A stretch of DNA of 64,000 nt from Oscarella lobularis (taxonomy: Eukaryota > Porifera > Homoscleromorpha > Homosclerophorida > Oscarellidae): positions 434,001 through 498,000 of the forward strand of contig NC_089192.1 in NCBI RefSeq assembly GCF_947507565.1, in the 5' to 3' direction. Shown in pieces: positions 47,501-61,000 of the stretch (positions are counted from its first letter, which is position 1; every line of letters begins with the position of its first letter). The notes under the pieces were generated by a model, which was not told the origin of the DNA, did not search any database, and worked only from the letters and a program-made list of their open reading frames with translations. The position numbers and the translations under genes were made by a program.

Positions 47501-48364
47501 GCCGTGTCGTAACGGGGCGACGTGCGCGAATGCGGTCGACGGGTCGTTCGAGTGCGTGTGCGCGAGAGGATGGCGCGGGGACGCGTGCGACGTGAAGGTG
47601 GATTGCGTGATGGATTGGAATACGACGGCGCGGCAGTGGGACGCAAAAGCGGGATACGTTTGCGACGGAGGTTGGTTTTCTTTTATGGAGTTATAACGTT
47701 GACGTCTTGATTGCTTCTATTTTAGTTTTAAATCTGATGGATATTCGTTTCCATGGCGACGGCTACGCGGAAGTGTCCGCTCCGCGTTCGTCGAACAAGG
47801 AGACGACGATTCGATTCAATTTGACGACGGCTAGCGATTCCGGTCTCCTTCTCTATCTTCCGTCTACGGTAAGGGTATTTATCCGCATGATGGTCGTTTG
47901 CTATTGTGGAGCTCTAGGCTGACGTCAAGGACTTCTTTTCCGTGGGAATTCTCAACGGTCAACTAGAATTTACCTACGAGTTGGGCAGCGGAGAAATTCG
48001 GCATCAAAGCGAGGCTTTCGTTTCAGACGGACTCACTCATTATATTGAAATCGAAAGGTAAGGCTAATCATATTGATTCGTCTCTCTCTATATGTCTATT
48101 TGATTTTTTTTCAGAGTCGGCGTTAATTCGAATGTGACGATCGACGGGCGACAATCGACGCTGAAAAAAGTTCCCCAGTTGACTCGTCTCAACAATCGCG
48201 GAAATATATTTGTCGGCGGATACACGAACGTTGCCTTGGGCGGACGCTACGGAAGCGGCGGTCTCGACGGCTGCATCGGCGGCTTAGAAATCAGCGGCAG
48301 TCCAATCCTTTTCGATGCAGGCCAACTGGTAAAGAGTGGAACAAACGCTTCGCCGTGCTACTAA
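32557..48364 (+). CDS. Gene B: giant secreted protein, cupredoxin-like + 107 EGF + laminin-G
   Basis: Seven exons: 32557-45994, 46041-46326, 46383-46888, 46942-47670, 47726-47868, 47918-48057 and 48115-48364. They sum to 15492 nt, giving 5163 aa. A signal peptide fits best from the second Met at 32581 (MQRRLLVLFLIFLARALAQ). Residues about 58-180 form a cupredoxin/phytocyanin-like domain (ESVFFSYPP, NYFIARH, GPSSHCRQGARLFITV). Residues about 184-4246 are 106 consecutive EGF modules, mostly calcium-binding (DIDECASSPC...), counted by eye. A Thr/Pro/Ser stretch of about 200 residues and EGF 107 follow, then LG1, two EGF, LG2, one EGF, a short DCVMDWNTTARQWD insert, and LG3. No transmembrane segment is present. 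The layout recalls Eyes shut, fibropellins, Notch and Crumbs ectodomains without matching one. It is likely an extracellular matrix or apical-surface protein. It shares its mucin-EGF-LG tail plan with gene A. Confidence 0.92.
45299..45888 (+). repeat. Thr/Pro-rich mucin-like stretch in gene B
   Basis: Imperfect in-frame repeats encoding TTTPPTTSATPTPSDATTG-like units, rich in Thr, Pro and Ser and free of Cys. It separates the EGF array from the LG tail. O-glycosylation is expected from composition. Confidence 0.85.
45995..46040 (+). other. 46-nt intron of gene B
   Basis: GTAATC to CTCTAG. It lacks a stop in the upstream frame, so the first-exon frame runs on into exon 2 in a wrong frame. The phased splice restores LFAAVPSFDEASYL of LG1. 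Confidence 0.85.
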
Positions 48365-48544
48365 TGTTAACTTTAAATACGAAACGAAGCGTCGTCGCGC
48401 AGCGCTTTTCGCTTCTAGGAATTTTTTTTTGATGTACTTTGATTAAGTGTTTTGTGTGTTTCTGGTAATTCTTAATAGATACCATAGTAATTTGAGGTCC
48501 ACGTGGACCCGTCCCAGCAAAAGCGAAAGGTAAATAATAATTGA

Positions 48545-51305
<2,761 letters not shown>

Positions 51306-51756
51306 CGCGTGACTGACGAAATGATTACAGTAAGGGCTACGTGGACGTACGGGAGTGACACGACGGTTGTCGTAGCAACAAGGTTGGGAAAAGAGTTACC
51401 AGTAAGAACGACAGCTTCTGCAGTTTATACCTCCTTCATCCCACAGCATGAGCATACTGCTTGCAAAGAAGCTAGCAGTTTTTTCAATTAGCAAAACCAG
51501 TAGTCTGCAAAGGTAGAAAAATACGCTAACTGTGGGAGGAGCTAGCGTAGCATTGAAATTAAGAGTCAAAACGTGACTGGAAGCGAACAAACCACAAATT
51601 TATAATTCATACAGTAATATTTTTAACAGTGGCACACCCACGACCACGAGTCTTCTATACGGGCAATAGGGCTGTTATGCCGTTGCCCCCAGATTCGTCG
51701 CTCTGCAAATCTCCACAGCCCCCAAACTTCTTCAGCCGCGTTATCTCGCCCCGTCG
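51306..51756. promoter_or_regulatory. Divergent promoter region, GGT / CCDC60
   Basis: About 450 bp between start codons. No recognisable core element and no other gene seen. Confidence 0.35.
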
Positions 51757-54700
51757 ATGCTAGCCGCGGCGGCGACGTCGAAACGGGCGACGGGCACCGA
51801 TTCGCTCGATCCGAAATCGTTTCTCGCCGTTCGCCCGCCGGGAATCCATTCCGACTCCCATCGCGGTCTCAAAATCACGTCGCGAGACGCGACGCACTAC
51901 ACGTGCGAGCGACCGACGCGTAAGATCGTTCGCGAGCTCAACTATCGACGTCGCGTCGAGCAGATGACGTCGCGCGGCTTTCGATCGATCAATTCGCGTC
52001 CCTATCGCGAATTGGAGCCGGTGGAGCTGAGCACGACGGCGCTCGCTCTCCACGCCGTCGGGCAGGATCGTTTGGGACCCGCCGCCGCGTTGGACGGCGA
52101 TCGGGTAAGAGATTTTTTGTTTGGGAAGAGGGGGAGGCTATTTGAATAAAGAAGTAGAGGGGCGTTCCCTTAGAATAAGCGTTTACGATTATATTATATT
52201 ATATTACTTCCGGTAGGGCACTCTGACTTCCGGGGTCGGTGATGGCGTCATAAGTTTTAATTGATTTTTTTCTGAAGAATTTCGATGAGGAAAGTCTTGA
52301 TGAAGTGCAGTCCGTTGCGACTGAGATGCCTAAAGTAATGTGTACAGCGTTTCAATGGATCTTCCACAATAGGTTTCTTTTTAGATTGAGGATTTGTCTC
52401 TATTTCAAGGAGGTCCCATTCGGACGCCCATGATCGCGGGAAGACTAGAGTCATTACAGGACCACAAAAAGATTGCCGAGTACAATCCTTTATAACGCTT
52501 AGGAGCCTAGTGAGGTAATTCCTTATCAGAATCAGACTGAAGGACGTCAAGCGGGGATACGACCTATTCCGACACATTAAAGAAGAGGACCAGCAGAGAG
52601 TATGTCCTAGAAATAGACAGAACACATTTCTATTGTTCTCCTAGTTGGAACTTAGTCAAGAGGAGGCTAAGCGCGAAATGGAGATGTTGAGGTCCGATTG
52701 GAAACAGACTCCCAAGCCGCGGCTTGACAATGACGGCGACGACGCGTTGAGCACGGCCAGGTGCGAAAGACAGAAGGAACAAGCGGTAGTTAATACACTG
52801 GTGACGTCTATTGCAGTCCTTCCCATGTGTCCATTGTAAAAAAATCGAGGCAGTCTGAGATCACTCTTGACGCGGAATCTCCTGATTCGACTGAACGAGG
52901 GAGTGGTGAGATGCGAGAAATTTCAATTACCGACGATTCTTGAGCTTTCGTTTTAGAATCAAGCCTGTTTGTGACTCAAGATGTCGCGCCGGAAATTCCT
53001 CCATCGAGAGATTCCAGGTCTGAAATGTCGACATCTCGAAATTCAAGAGGGATGTCAGCAAATTCGAATTGCTTGCTCAAGGAGAGCGATTTCACAGTAG
53101 AAAGTGCTCAAGAAGACAGGTAGAGAAATTTAGAGGGTTCCTCAGTCGTACTCAGTCGTAAGTGACAGCAGAGGAGAGTCGTAGTATGGCGAACTCCCTT
53201 AGGAGCCAAAGGGAAGTGCTCTTCTAACGCACTCATTTCTTTCCTTTCTTAGAACTTCTCTGTATCGATATCTTCGCTCTCTCCAGTGGATTCTTGAGGC
53301 CATGCTCCAGGGAAGTCCCGCCTATATGCCGTCGATAACGGCATCGTGGGGAAAGGGAAGGTGAGGAGTGTACGATCGTCTTCTCCAATTCATTCTGACT
53401 TTTTCGCCTCTAGCGACGTTCTAAAGGACATCAAGGGAAAGGAGAGCGTCGAAACGAGAAGACGACGCGACGATGAATGGGATAAATGGGCGTCGACGGG
53501 ATATTCAAACGTGAGAAAACGCTACCATCGTGTTCCAGTCGCATCAACGCTATTTAATTAAAATTTAGAAAACGGACACTATACGTAGTGCGCGTACGTC
53601 AACGACGTCAACAGCAGAAGGAAGAAATCGAAAGCAGCAGGTTAAAATAACCAATGAATAAATAAATATATAAATATTGATTCTTTTTCAGGAACGTTCC
53701 GGCGCTGCACTCACCGTGCCCACTTTCAATCCCAGGATCAGCACCAGTTCGTCGTCGATGTTGGATACGGGCGCTGCCGTCGTGCCGGACGAGGATCAGG
53801 ACGTCATTTACGAGCAGACAATTGAGCACGTATCGTCGTCCGTTTATCTGACAGACAATGACGAAGACGGAAAGAAAAGAAAATCGAAAGGCGCTGAAGA
53901 GAGACGAGGTAAGGAAGGGATCCTTAATTAATACATTATTTAGTTCATACTTGTTTTAGAGTGTTTTGTGGCGGTGAAGTCGGGACGTTCTTCGGCGAAG
54001 AATCGTTCCATTCGGAGTCTGAGAGCTCCTTTGATTACGCCGAGGATGACTCAGTGGAATCGATGGAAACCCGTCTATGGGACGCAAGCGACGTCAGAGG
54101 AGCCAAAAGCGAGACCCAAGTCGAGTCCTTCTCTAAGGAGAAAATTGACAGTAAGTGGCAAAGGGAGACCATGGTGGTGGGCTAAAGACGAGCGCCTGTG
54201 AAATGACTAAGGGAAAAGAGTATGAAGACTTTATGAAGTTCATTGAGAAGCCGGATGAGGAGAATCGAAGGGACATGCTGGAGCTCAAAAGGATGGATGC
54301 TCGGCGAACGAACGATAGAAAATCGCAAAGGCAAATATTAGAAAGGCACAGCTTTTAATACCGTTTGATTACTGTATGTCTTTATATAGTTCTGTCGCGA
54401 AGTGCGATTCTTCTCGTTCCTTTGATGCGGCGAGATGGCATTCAGATTTCACCACCGTCGTCAATAACCAGGACCTCGTCGTACACGAGCAGTTGTCGGC
54501 CATGCAGAGGTCGGTCTCTCTAGCCGGCGTTCTCTCTTCTTTGACTTTGACATCCAGAGATCGGTATCAGGCTTGCTGTCAGAAATTCGTTGCTCTTGGC
54601 AACCTTCCTGACGGCGGTAAGTTCTGGGAAGACATCGAGATGGTGCGCTCTGGCGTTGCGACCGAAACGGCGTCGATGGCTATGAGAAAATTGCTGATGA

Positions 54701-55214
54701 ACTATCACTGGTAAGTCGTTCTCAAAGAAAGGCGAAACACCTCTTTTGCACCTGTGTATCTCTGCGACCATAGGTACACTGATCTTCTGAACGAGTTACC
54801 CATTGAGACGAGAGACGATATCAAGTGCAGGGCCACTGTAGATCGCCTGGAGCAACTTTCAAAGGTATGAATAGTCCCTGAGTTCCGGACCCGCTCATTC
54901 GGATAAATAATTTACTGCCTGCTTTTATCTAATGGACTTCTCGGGCTCTGTAGCAATTCTCTCGTCTGGGTCCTCTGAAATTGTCCAAAGAACGCCTTTT
55001 ATACGTTCTGGGAAGCTTTCGACCGTGGGAGCGCGAAGCTCCCGACGTGAAGAAAGCTATTGAGGTAAAATCAAGCAAAAAAAGCTGTATTTCTTTTACG
55101 AGTCTTTTTTAGTTTATTCGCACTTCCGTAATTTACGTGTCTGATGAAGAATACGAGGCGTACGTCGCTCGACGAGACGCCAAACGCTATCGCGAAAGAG
55201 ATGAATATTTTTGA
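51757..55214 (+). CDS. CCDC60: CCDC60 homologue (coiled-coil domain protein 60)
   Basis: At least a dozen small exons. Exon 1 is 51757-52104, and others include 52278-52334 and one from 52385. Readable pieces are RKIVRELNYRRRVEQMTSR, LKDVKRGYDLFRHIKEEDQQ, EEAKREMEMLRSDWK and RSLQWILEAMLQGSPAYMPS (human CCDC60 has ALHWLLEALTIDH). The C-terminal third is the best match: HWYTDLLNELP, LERLLYVLGSFRPWE-like sequence and KKAIEFIRTSVIYVSDEEY, against human HWYFDLLSKLP and AIEFVREHIIHMPQEDY. Stop is at 55212-55214. CCDC60 is poorly characterised; human expression suggests ciliated or epithelial tissue. Middle exons are Ser/Arg-rich and diverged, so their borders are approximate. SRRT starts 77 bp downstream. 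Confidence 0.8.
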
Positions 55215-55291
55215 AAACGTAAACTAATGTTTTTGAATGTGGTTTTTTATTGCGAGTAAAATTTGAAGTTCTTTCCGTATCCCGTATCAGC

Positions 55292-57653
55292 ATGGCAGAC
55301 AGCGACGAAGAAAACGAGAAGGGACGCCGAGGAAAGTTTCGACGCGAGCGAGGAGACAGCGACGATCGCTTTCGATCCAATCGCGACAGCTGGGATCGAC
55401 GACGCGAGCCGTGGGACGATCGCGATCGCAGTCGACGACGCGACTACGATCGCGGCTCGCGACGCGGCCGACGCGACGGATCGCCCCCGTACAAACGAGC
55501 GAAGCACGACTGGTAGACGCCTGTGAACTCGTTCGACTCGCTCTAGATTGCTCTGAACGCGGGATTGCTCTAGGGGCGACGGATTCTATCCGATGTTCGA
55601 CATGCCCTTCATGCCGCACCCAGGAGCTTGGATTCCACCGCATCACGATCGCGAAAGGCAAGCGACCCGTTCGATAGCACTAACGCCTAGCGAAGTGCAG
55701 TGATGATACACCCCAGATATAGCCAGTTCTGCTTCTGACTAAACCGTGCTGCGAAGTCTGGTACAACTAACTGAGGCCCCTTTACGATTTCCCGTTCGCC
55801 GTCGCGTTCTCTCCGAGTTTTGCCTTAGAAAAGTTTGTTTTTACGCGCTAGGGGCTCGCTAGAGTACGATTCGGGTCCAACGCAGCCGCCCCTGCTCACG
55901 TTTCGTCAATTTCTCAACGCCGAAGCGGAGGAAATCGAGGAGACGCTCGCCGTCGAGAAATACGCCGAGTACAAGCGAAATTTTCGACGCAAACTCGTTC
56001 AGGACTATTTCGAGGCTCACAAAGACGAAGACTGGTGAGAAAAAAAATTATGATTAGAATTCCTTGTACTGAAACAAAAAAAAGAACGTTTGACATTTCA
56101 AAATTAAATTGTTCGTTGTTTCGGTACTAGAAACTTGGAGTCGGAATTAACTTTGTCTATAATAACCACTGTGTATTTTAGCCGCGGCCGTCTTCGAAGA
56201 ATCGATTTGTTTTTATTTATTTTTTATTTGTATTTGGCTGTTCACTAATATTTGTGACGGTCTCTCGCGTGCTCGCTCTCTCGGTGGGAGAAAGTTCGAT
56301 GTTTCCGCTGTAGGTTGATACACTATTGACTTTTAGTCATTCGAAAATCCTTTGAGATATTTCTTAACGTTTGTGTGTTCAATTTTTTTTGAAGGCTGAG
56401 ATTGAGGTATCATCCCGTGGATAGTCTCGAATACAAGAAAGAGCAGAAGTCGAGCTTGGAAAATCGAAAATCTGTCTTTCTCAAGTTACTCGATTTGGGT
56501 TGGCTTGACAAGACGACGCTTGACATCGAAAACGCAGACGAAATAGCGAAGATCCTGAACGCAGGTACCATAGCCAAACATTGAGGTTTAGGTTTACTTT
56601 ATTGGTTTTCTGTTCACGTCAGCTTTGATTCTGCTGGAGGATGGCACGGAGTTTGACTTGACTGTCTTGGATGCGGCGAGCAAGGAAGAGGGAGAAGTGA
56701 CAAGCGAAGCGACGAAGACGGAGACGAAAGAAGCAACGGATGATAAAGACGACACAAAGGCGGCTTCCAGCGAGGAAAAGGACGAATCGGCGGCGACGGA
56801 AATGGAACCCGGCGCTGAACAAGTCAGCGAAGAGAAAGAGAAAGAAGAGGAGGATACGATAAAGAAGGAGGTGTCGTCACCGCCGCCGCCACCGCCATCA
56901 CAAGAAGAGGAGGGCCCTAAGCCGCGGCCTCTTCATTTAACCAAATCATTGTACATTCGAACCGTGGCACCGAATATTAAGAGAAGCGAAATCGTTGAAG
57001 TAGGCGAGGAATTCTAATTGTCGTCCTTCTTATATTCTCGTTTTAGTTTGCCCAGAAGGTGCCGGGGTATCTGCGAACGGGAATGGCGGATCCTCAGCCC
57101 GAGAGAAGGTTGAGTACGCGTACATCGATGAAAACGCTTCGTAATCTAATTTCTTAGATTTCATTGCCGGGGTTGGATCACTTTTGACCACACCGTTGAC
57201 ATCAAGGAAGTCTGTTCAAAGCTCAATAACACCAAGGTAGCAGACCCTTGATAGTAGAACATTATTTATTTATTTATTTATTTATTATATTAGGTTGGCG
57301 ATTTTGAATTGAACATGATGGTCAATCGCGATCTGACGCACAGAATACGACACATTTCCGGGTTTTCCGTCGCCGACGCGGCGGCGTACAAGGAGCTGGC
57401 CGAAGCGCTTCGGCTCATAAGATACTTTGACTCCGGGACGGGTCTGTGGAAGGACGAGGGTGGAAACGATACGGAGAATCCGCTCCTCGCCCAAGCGGAA
57501 AGCGTTCTCGAGACGACAACGACTGTGTCGAATCGAAATGTGAAGGCGGAAGACGACGGTGATGGGAAAGAAGGCGATAAGAAGGCGGAGGAAGTGAAGA
57601 AGGAGGATAAGCCAACGGCAGGGAACCTGCATAGAAACGACGACTTATTGAAA
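55292..57653 (+). CDS. SRRT: SRRT/ARS2, nuclear cap-binding-complex partner (5' part)
   Basis: Eight exons are visible: 55292-55512, 55574-55657, 55852-56034, 56395-56564, 56623-56999, 57047-57108, 57158-57236 and 57294-57653. They give 512 codons, and the gene continues beyond the window. The Arg/Asp-rich N-terminus MADSDEENEKGRRGKFRRER matches human [20 protein letters not shown]. Next come LTFRQFLNAEAEEIEET, YAEYKRNFRRKLVQDYFEAH, LLDLGWLDKTTLDIENADEI, an acidic linker, KPRPLHLTKSLYIRTVAPNI (start of the RRM-like region), DPQPERRFHCRGWITFD, and NMMVNRDLTHRIRHISG. ARS2 links the nuclear cap-binding complex to microRNA processing, 3' end formation and RNA decay. Exon 8 ends GTAAGA, and the following intron holds the satellite. 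The conserved C-terminal half, with its zinc finger, lies outside. Confidence 0.93.
55658..55851 (+). other. GC-AG intron in SRRT
   Basis: The only in-phase junction is GAAAG/GCAAGC...CGCTAG/GGGCTCG. The donor is GC instead of GT, with an otherwise strong consensus. It joins HHDRER to GSLEYDSGPTQPP. Confidence 0.75.
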
Positions 57654-58074
57654 GTAAGAGCCTTTAGTGTGAGAATAATTCTATCGTAGTAATTTTACTT
57701 CGCTACTGTACTATAGAACTACGTTCGTGAACTTCGAACGCGTAGTTCGTAGAAAATCGATGCTTTTGTTCGAAATTTCGAGATTTCTCGAAGATAGACG
57801 CGCCAGCATCGATCTTCGTAGGTTTCGAGGGACTAAGCGTGTCTAGAAAAGCCATTAGAGCGGCGATTTTGTACTAGCTGTGGACTAGATGTTAGAAAAA
57901 CGACGTTTTGTGCGTGGGAGACCAAGAATGGCGATATTTTGGTCTTTCTTCACGCGATTCAGTCGTTTCTTCTCCTAATTGAAGTGCAAATGCAATTCTA
58001 AAGCGTTTCGATCGCGTCGATTCGACGGATCGTTCGTTTTAGGCGAGAAAACCGCAAACGGGCCTCAATTTAAT
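57654..58074. other. SRRT intron, unique part
   Basis: No exon seen. AT-moderate sequence leading into the satellite. Confidence 0.5.
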
Positions 58075-61000
58075 ATTTAGGTTTAAGAATATAAGATTAC
58101 TCCTTGAATTTAATATTTAGGCCCTAGGAATTAAAGATTAAGCCCTCAATTTAAAATTTAGGCCCTTAGAATTAAAGATTAGGCCCTCAATTTAATATTT
58201 AGGCCCTAAGAATCGAAGATTAGGCCCTCAATTTAATATTTAGGCCTTAAGAATCAAAGATTAGGCCCTCAATTTAAAATTTAGGCCCTAAGAATCGAAG
58301 ATTAGGACCTCAATTTAATATTTAGGCTCTAAGAATCAAAGATTAGGTCCTCAATTTAATATTTAGGCCCTAAGAATCAAAGATTAGGTCCTCAATTTAA
58401 TATTTAGGCCCTAAGAATCAAAGATTAGGCCCTCAATTCAAAATTTAGGCTCTAAGAATCGAAGATTAGGCCCTCAATTTAAAATTTAGGCCCTAAGAAT
58501 CAAAGATTAGGTCCTCAATTTAATATTTATGCCCTAAGCATCGAAGATTAGGCTCTCAATTTAACATTTAGGCCTTAAGAATCGAAGATTAGGCCCTCTA
58601 TTTAATATTTTGGCCTTAAGAATCAAAGATTAGGTCCCCAATTTAATATTTAGTCCTTAAGAATCAAAGATTAGGCCCTCAATTTAATATTTAGGCTTTT
58701 AGAATCAAAGATTAGGCCCTAAATTTAATATTTTGGCCTTAACAGTCAAAGATTAGGTCCTCAATTAGTATTTAGGCCCTAAGAATCAAAGATTAGGTCC
58801 TCAATTTAATATTTAGGCCTTAAGAATCAAAGATTAGGTCCTCAATTTAATATTTAGGCCTTAAGAATCAAAGATTAGGCCCTCAATTTAATATTTAGGC
58901 CCTAAGAATCGAAGATTAGGCCCTCAATTTAAAATTTAGGCCCTAAGAATCGAAGATTAGGCCGTCAATTTAATATTTAGGACCTAAGAATGGAAGATTA
59001 GGCCCTCAATTTAATATTTAGGCCTTAAGAATCAAAGATTAAGTCCTCAATTTAATATTTAGTCCTTAAGAATCAAAGATTAGGCCCTCAATTTAAAATT
59101 TAGGCTCTAAGAATCGAAGATTAGGACCTCAATTTAATATTTAGGCCCTAAGAATCGAAAGATTAGGCCCTCAATTTAATATTTAGGCCCTAAGAATCAA
59201 AGATTAGGCCCTCAATTTAAAATTTAGGCTCTCAGAATCGAAGATTAGGACCTCAATTTAATATTTAGGCCCTAAGAATCAAAGATTAGGGCCTCAATTT
59301 AATATTTAGGCCCTAAGAATCAAAGATTAGGCCCTCAATTTAATATTTAGGCCCTAAGAATCAAAGATTAGGCCCTCAATTTAAAATTTAGGCTCTAAGA
59401 ATCGAAGATTAGGACCTCAATTTAATGTTTAGGCCCTAAGAATCAAAGATTAGGCCCTGAATTTAAAATTTAGGCCCTAGGAATCAAAGATTAGGTCCTC
59501 AATTTAAAATTTAGGCACTAAGAATCGAAGATTAGGCCCTCAATTTAATATTTAAGCCTTTAGAATCAAAGATTAGGCCCTAAATTTAATATTTTGGCCT
59601 TAACAGTCAAAGATTAGGTCCTCAATTAGTATTTAGGCCCTAAGAATCAAATATTAGGTCCTCAATTTAATATTTAAGCCTTAAGAATCAAAGGTTAGGT
59701 CCTCAATTTAATATTTAGGCCTTAAGAATCAAAGATTAGGGCCTCAATTTAATATTTAGGCCCTAAGAATCGAAGATTAAGTCCTCAATTTAAAATTTAG
59801 GCCCTAAGAATCAAAGATTAGGCCCTCAATTTAAAATTTAGGCCCTAAGAATCAAAGATTAGGTCCTCAATTTAATATTTATGCCCTAAGAATGGTAGAT
59901 TAGGCCCTCAATTTAATATTTAGGCCCTAATAATCAAAGATTAGGCCCTCAATTTAATATTTAGGCTCTAAGAATCAAAGATTAGGTCCTCAATTTAATA
60001 TTTAGGCGTTTAGAGTCAAAGATTTGGCCCTCAATTTAATATTTAGGCCTTAAGAATCAAAGATTAGGCCCTCAATTTAAAATTTAGGCCCTAAGAATCG
60101 AAGATTAGGACCTCAATTTAATATTTAGGCCCTAAGAATCGAAGATTAGGTCCTCAATTTAATATTTAGGCCCTAAGAATCGAAAGATTAGGCCCTCAAT
60201 TTAATATTTAGGCCCTAAGAATCGAAGACACGGCCGTCAATTTAATATTTAGGCCCTAAGAATGGAAGATTAGGCCCTCAATTTAATATTTAGGCCCTAA
60301 GAATCAAAGATTAGGTCCTCAATTTAATATTTAGGCCCTAAGAATCAAAGATTAGTTCCTCAATTTAATATTTAGGTCCTAAGAATCGATGATTTGGCTC
60401 TCAATTTAATATTTAGGCCCTAAGAATCGAAGATTAGGCACTCAATTTAATATTTAGGCCCTAAGAATCAAAGATTAGGCCCTCAATTTAATATTTAGGC
60501 CTTAAGAATCAAAGATTAGGCCCTCAATTTAAAATTTAGGCCCTAAGAATCGAAGATTAGGACCTCAATTTAATATTTAGGCCCTAAGAATCAAAGATTA
60601 GGTCCTCAATTTAATATTTAGTCCCTAAGAATCGAAGATTAGGCCCTCAATTTAATATTTAGGCCCTAAGAATCAAAGATTAAATCCTCAATTTAATATT
60701 TAGGCCCTAAGAATCAAAGATTAGGCCCTCAATTTAAAATTTAGGCCCTAAGAATCGAAGATTAGGACCTCAATTTAATATTTAGGTCCTAAGAATCAAA
60801 GATTAGGCCCTCAATTTAAAATTTAGGCCCTAAGAATCAAAGATTAGGTCCTCAATTTAATATTTAGGCCTTAAGAATCAAAGATTAGGCCCTCAATTTA
60901 AAATTTAGGCCCTAAGAATCGAAGATTAGGTCCTCAATTTAAAGTTTAGGCCCTAAGAATCAAAGATTAGGCCCTCAATTTAATATTTAGGCCCTAAGAA

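Noticed and set aside
51744-52260. Frame of exon 1 of CCDC60 running to 52149 as a stand-alone small protein
   Set aside because: A consensus donor (CGG/GTAAGA at 52105) and homology of later exons show it is the first exon of a longer gene.
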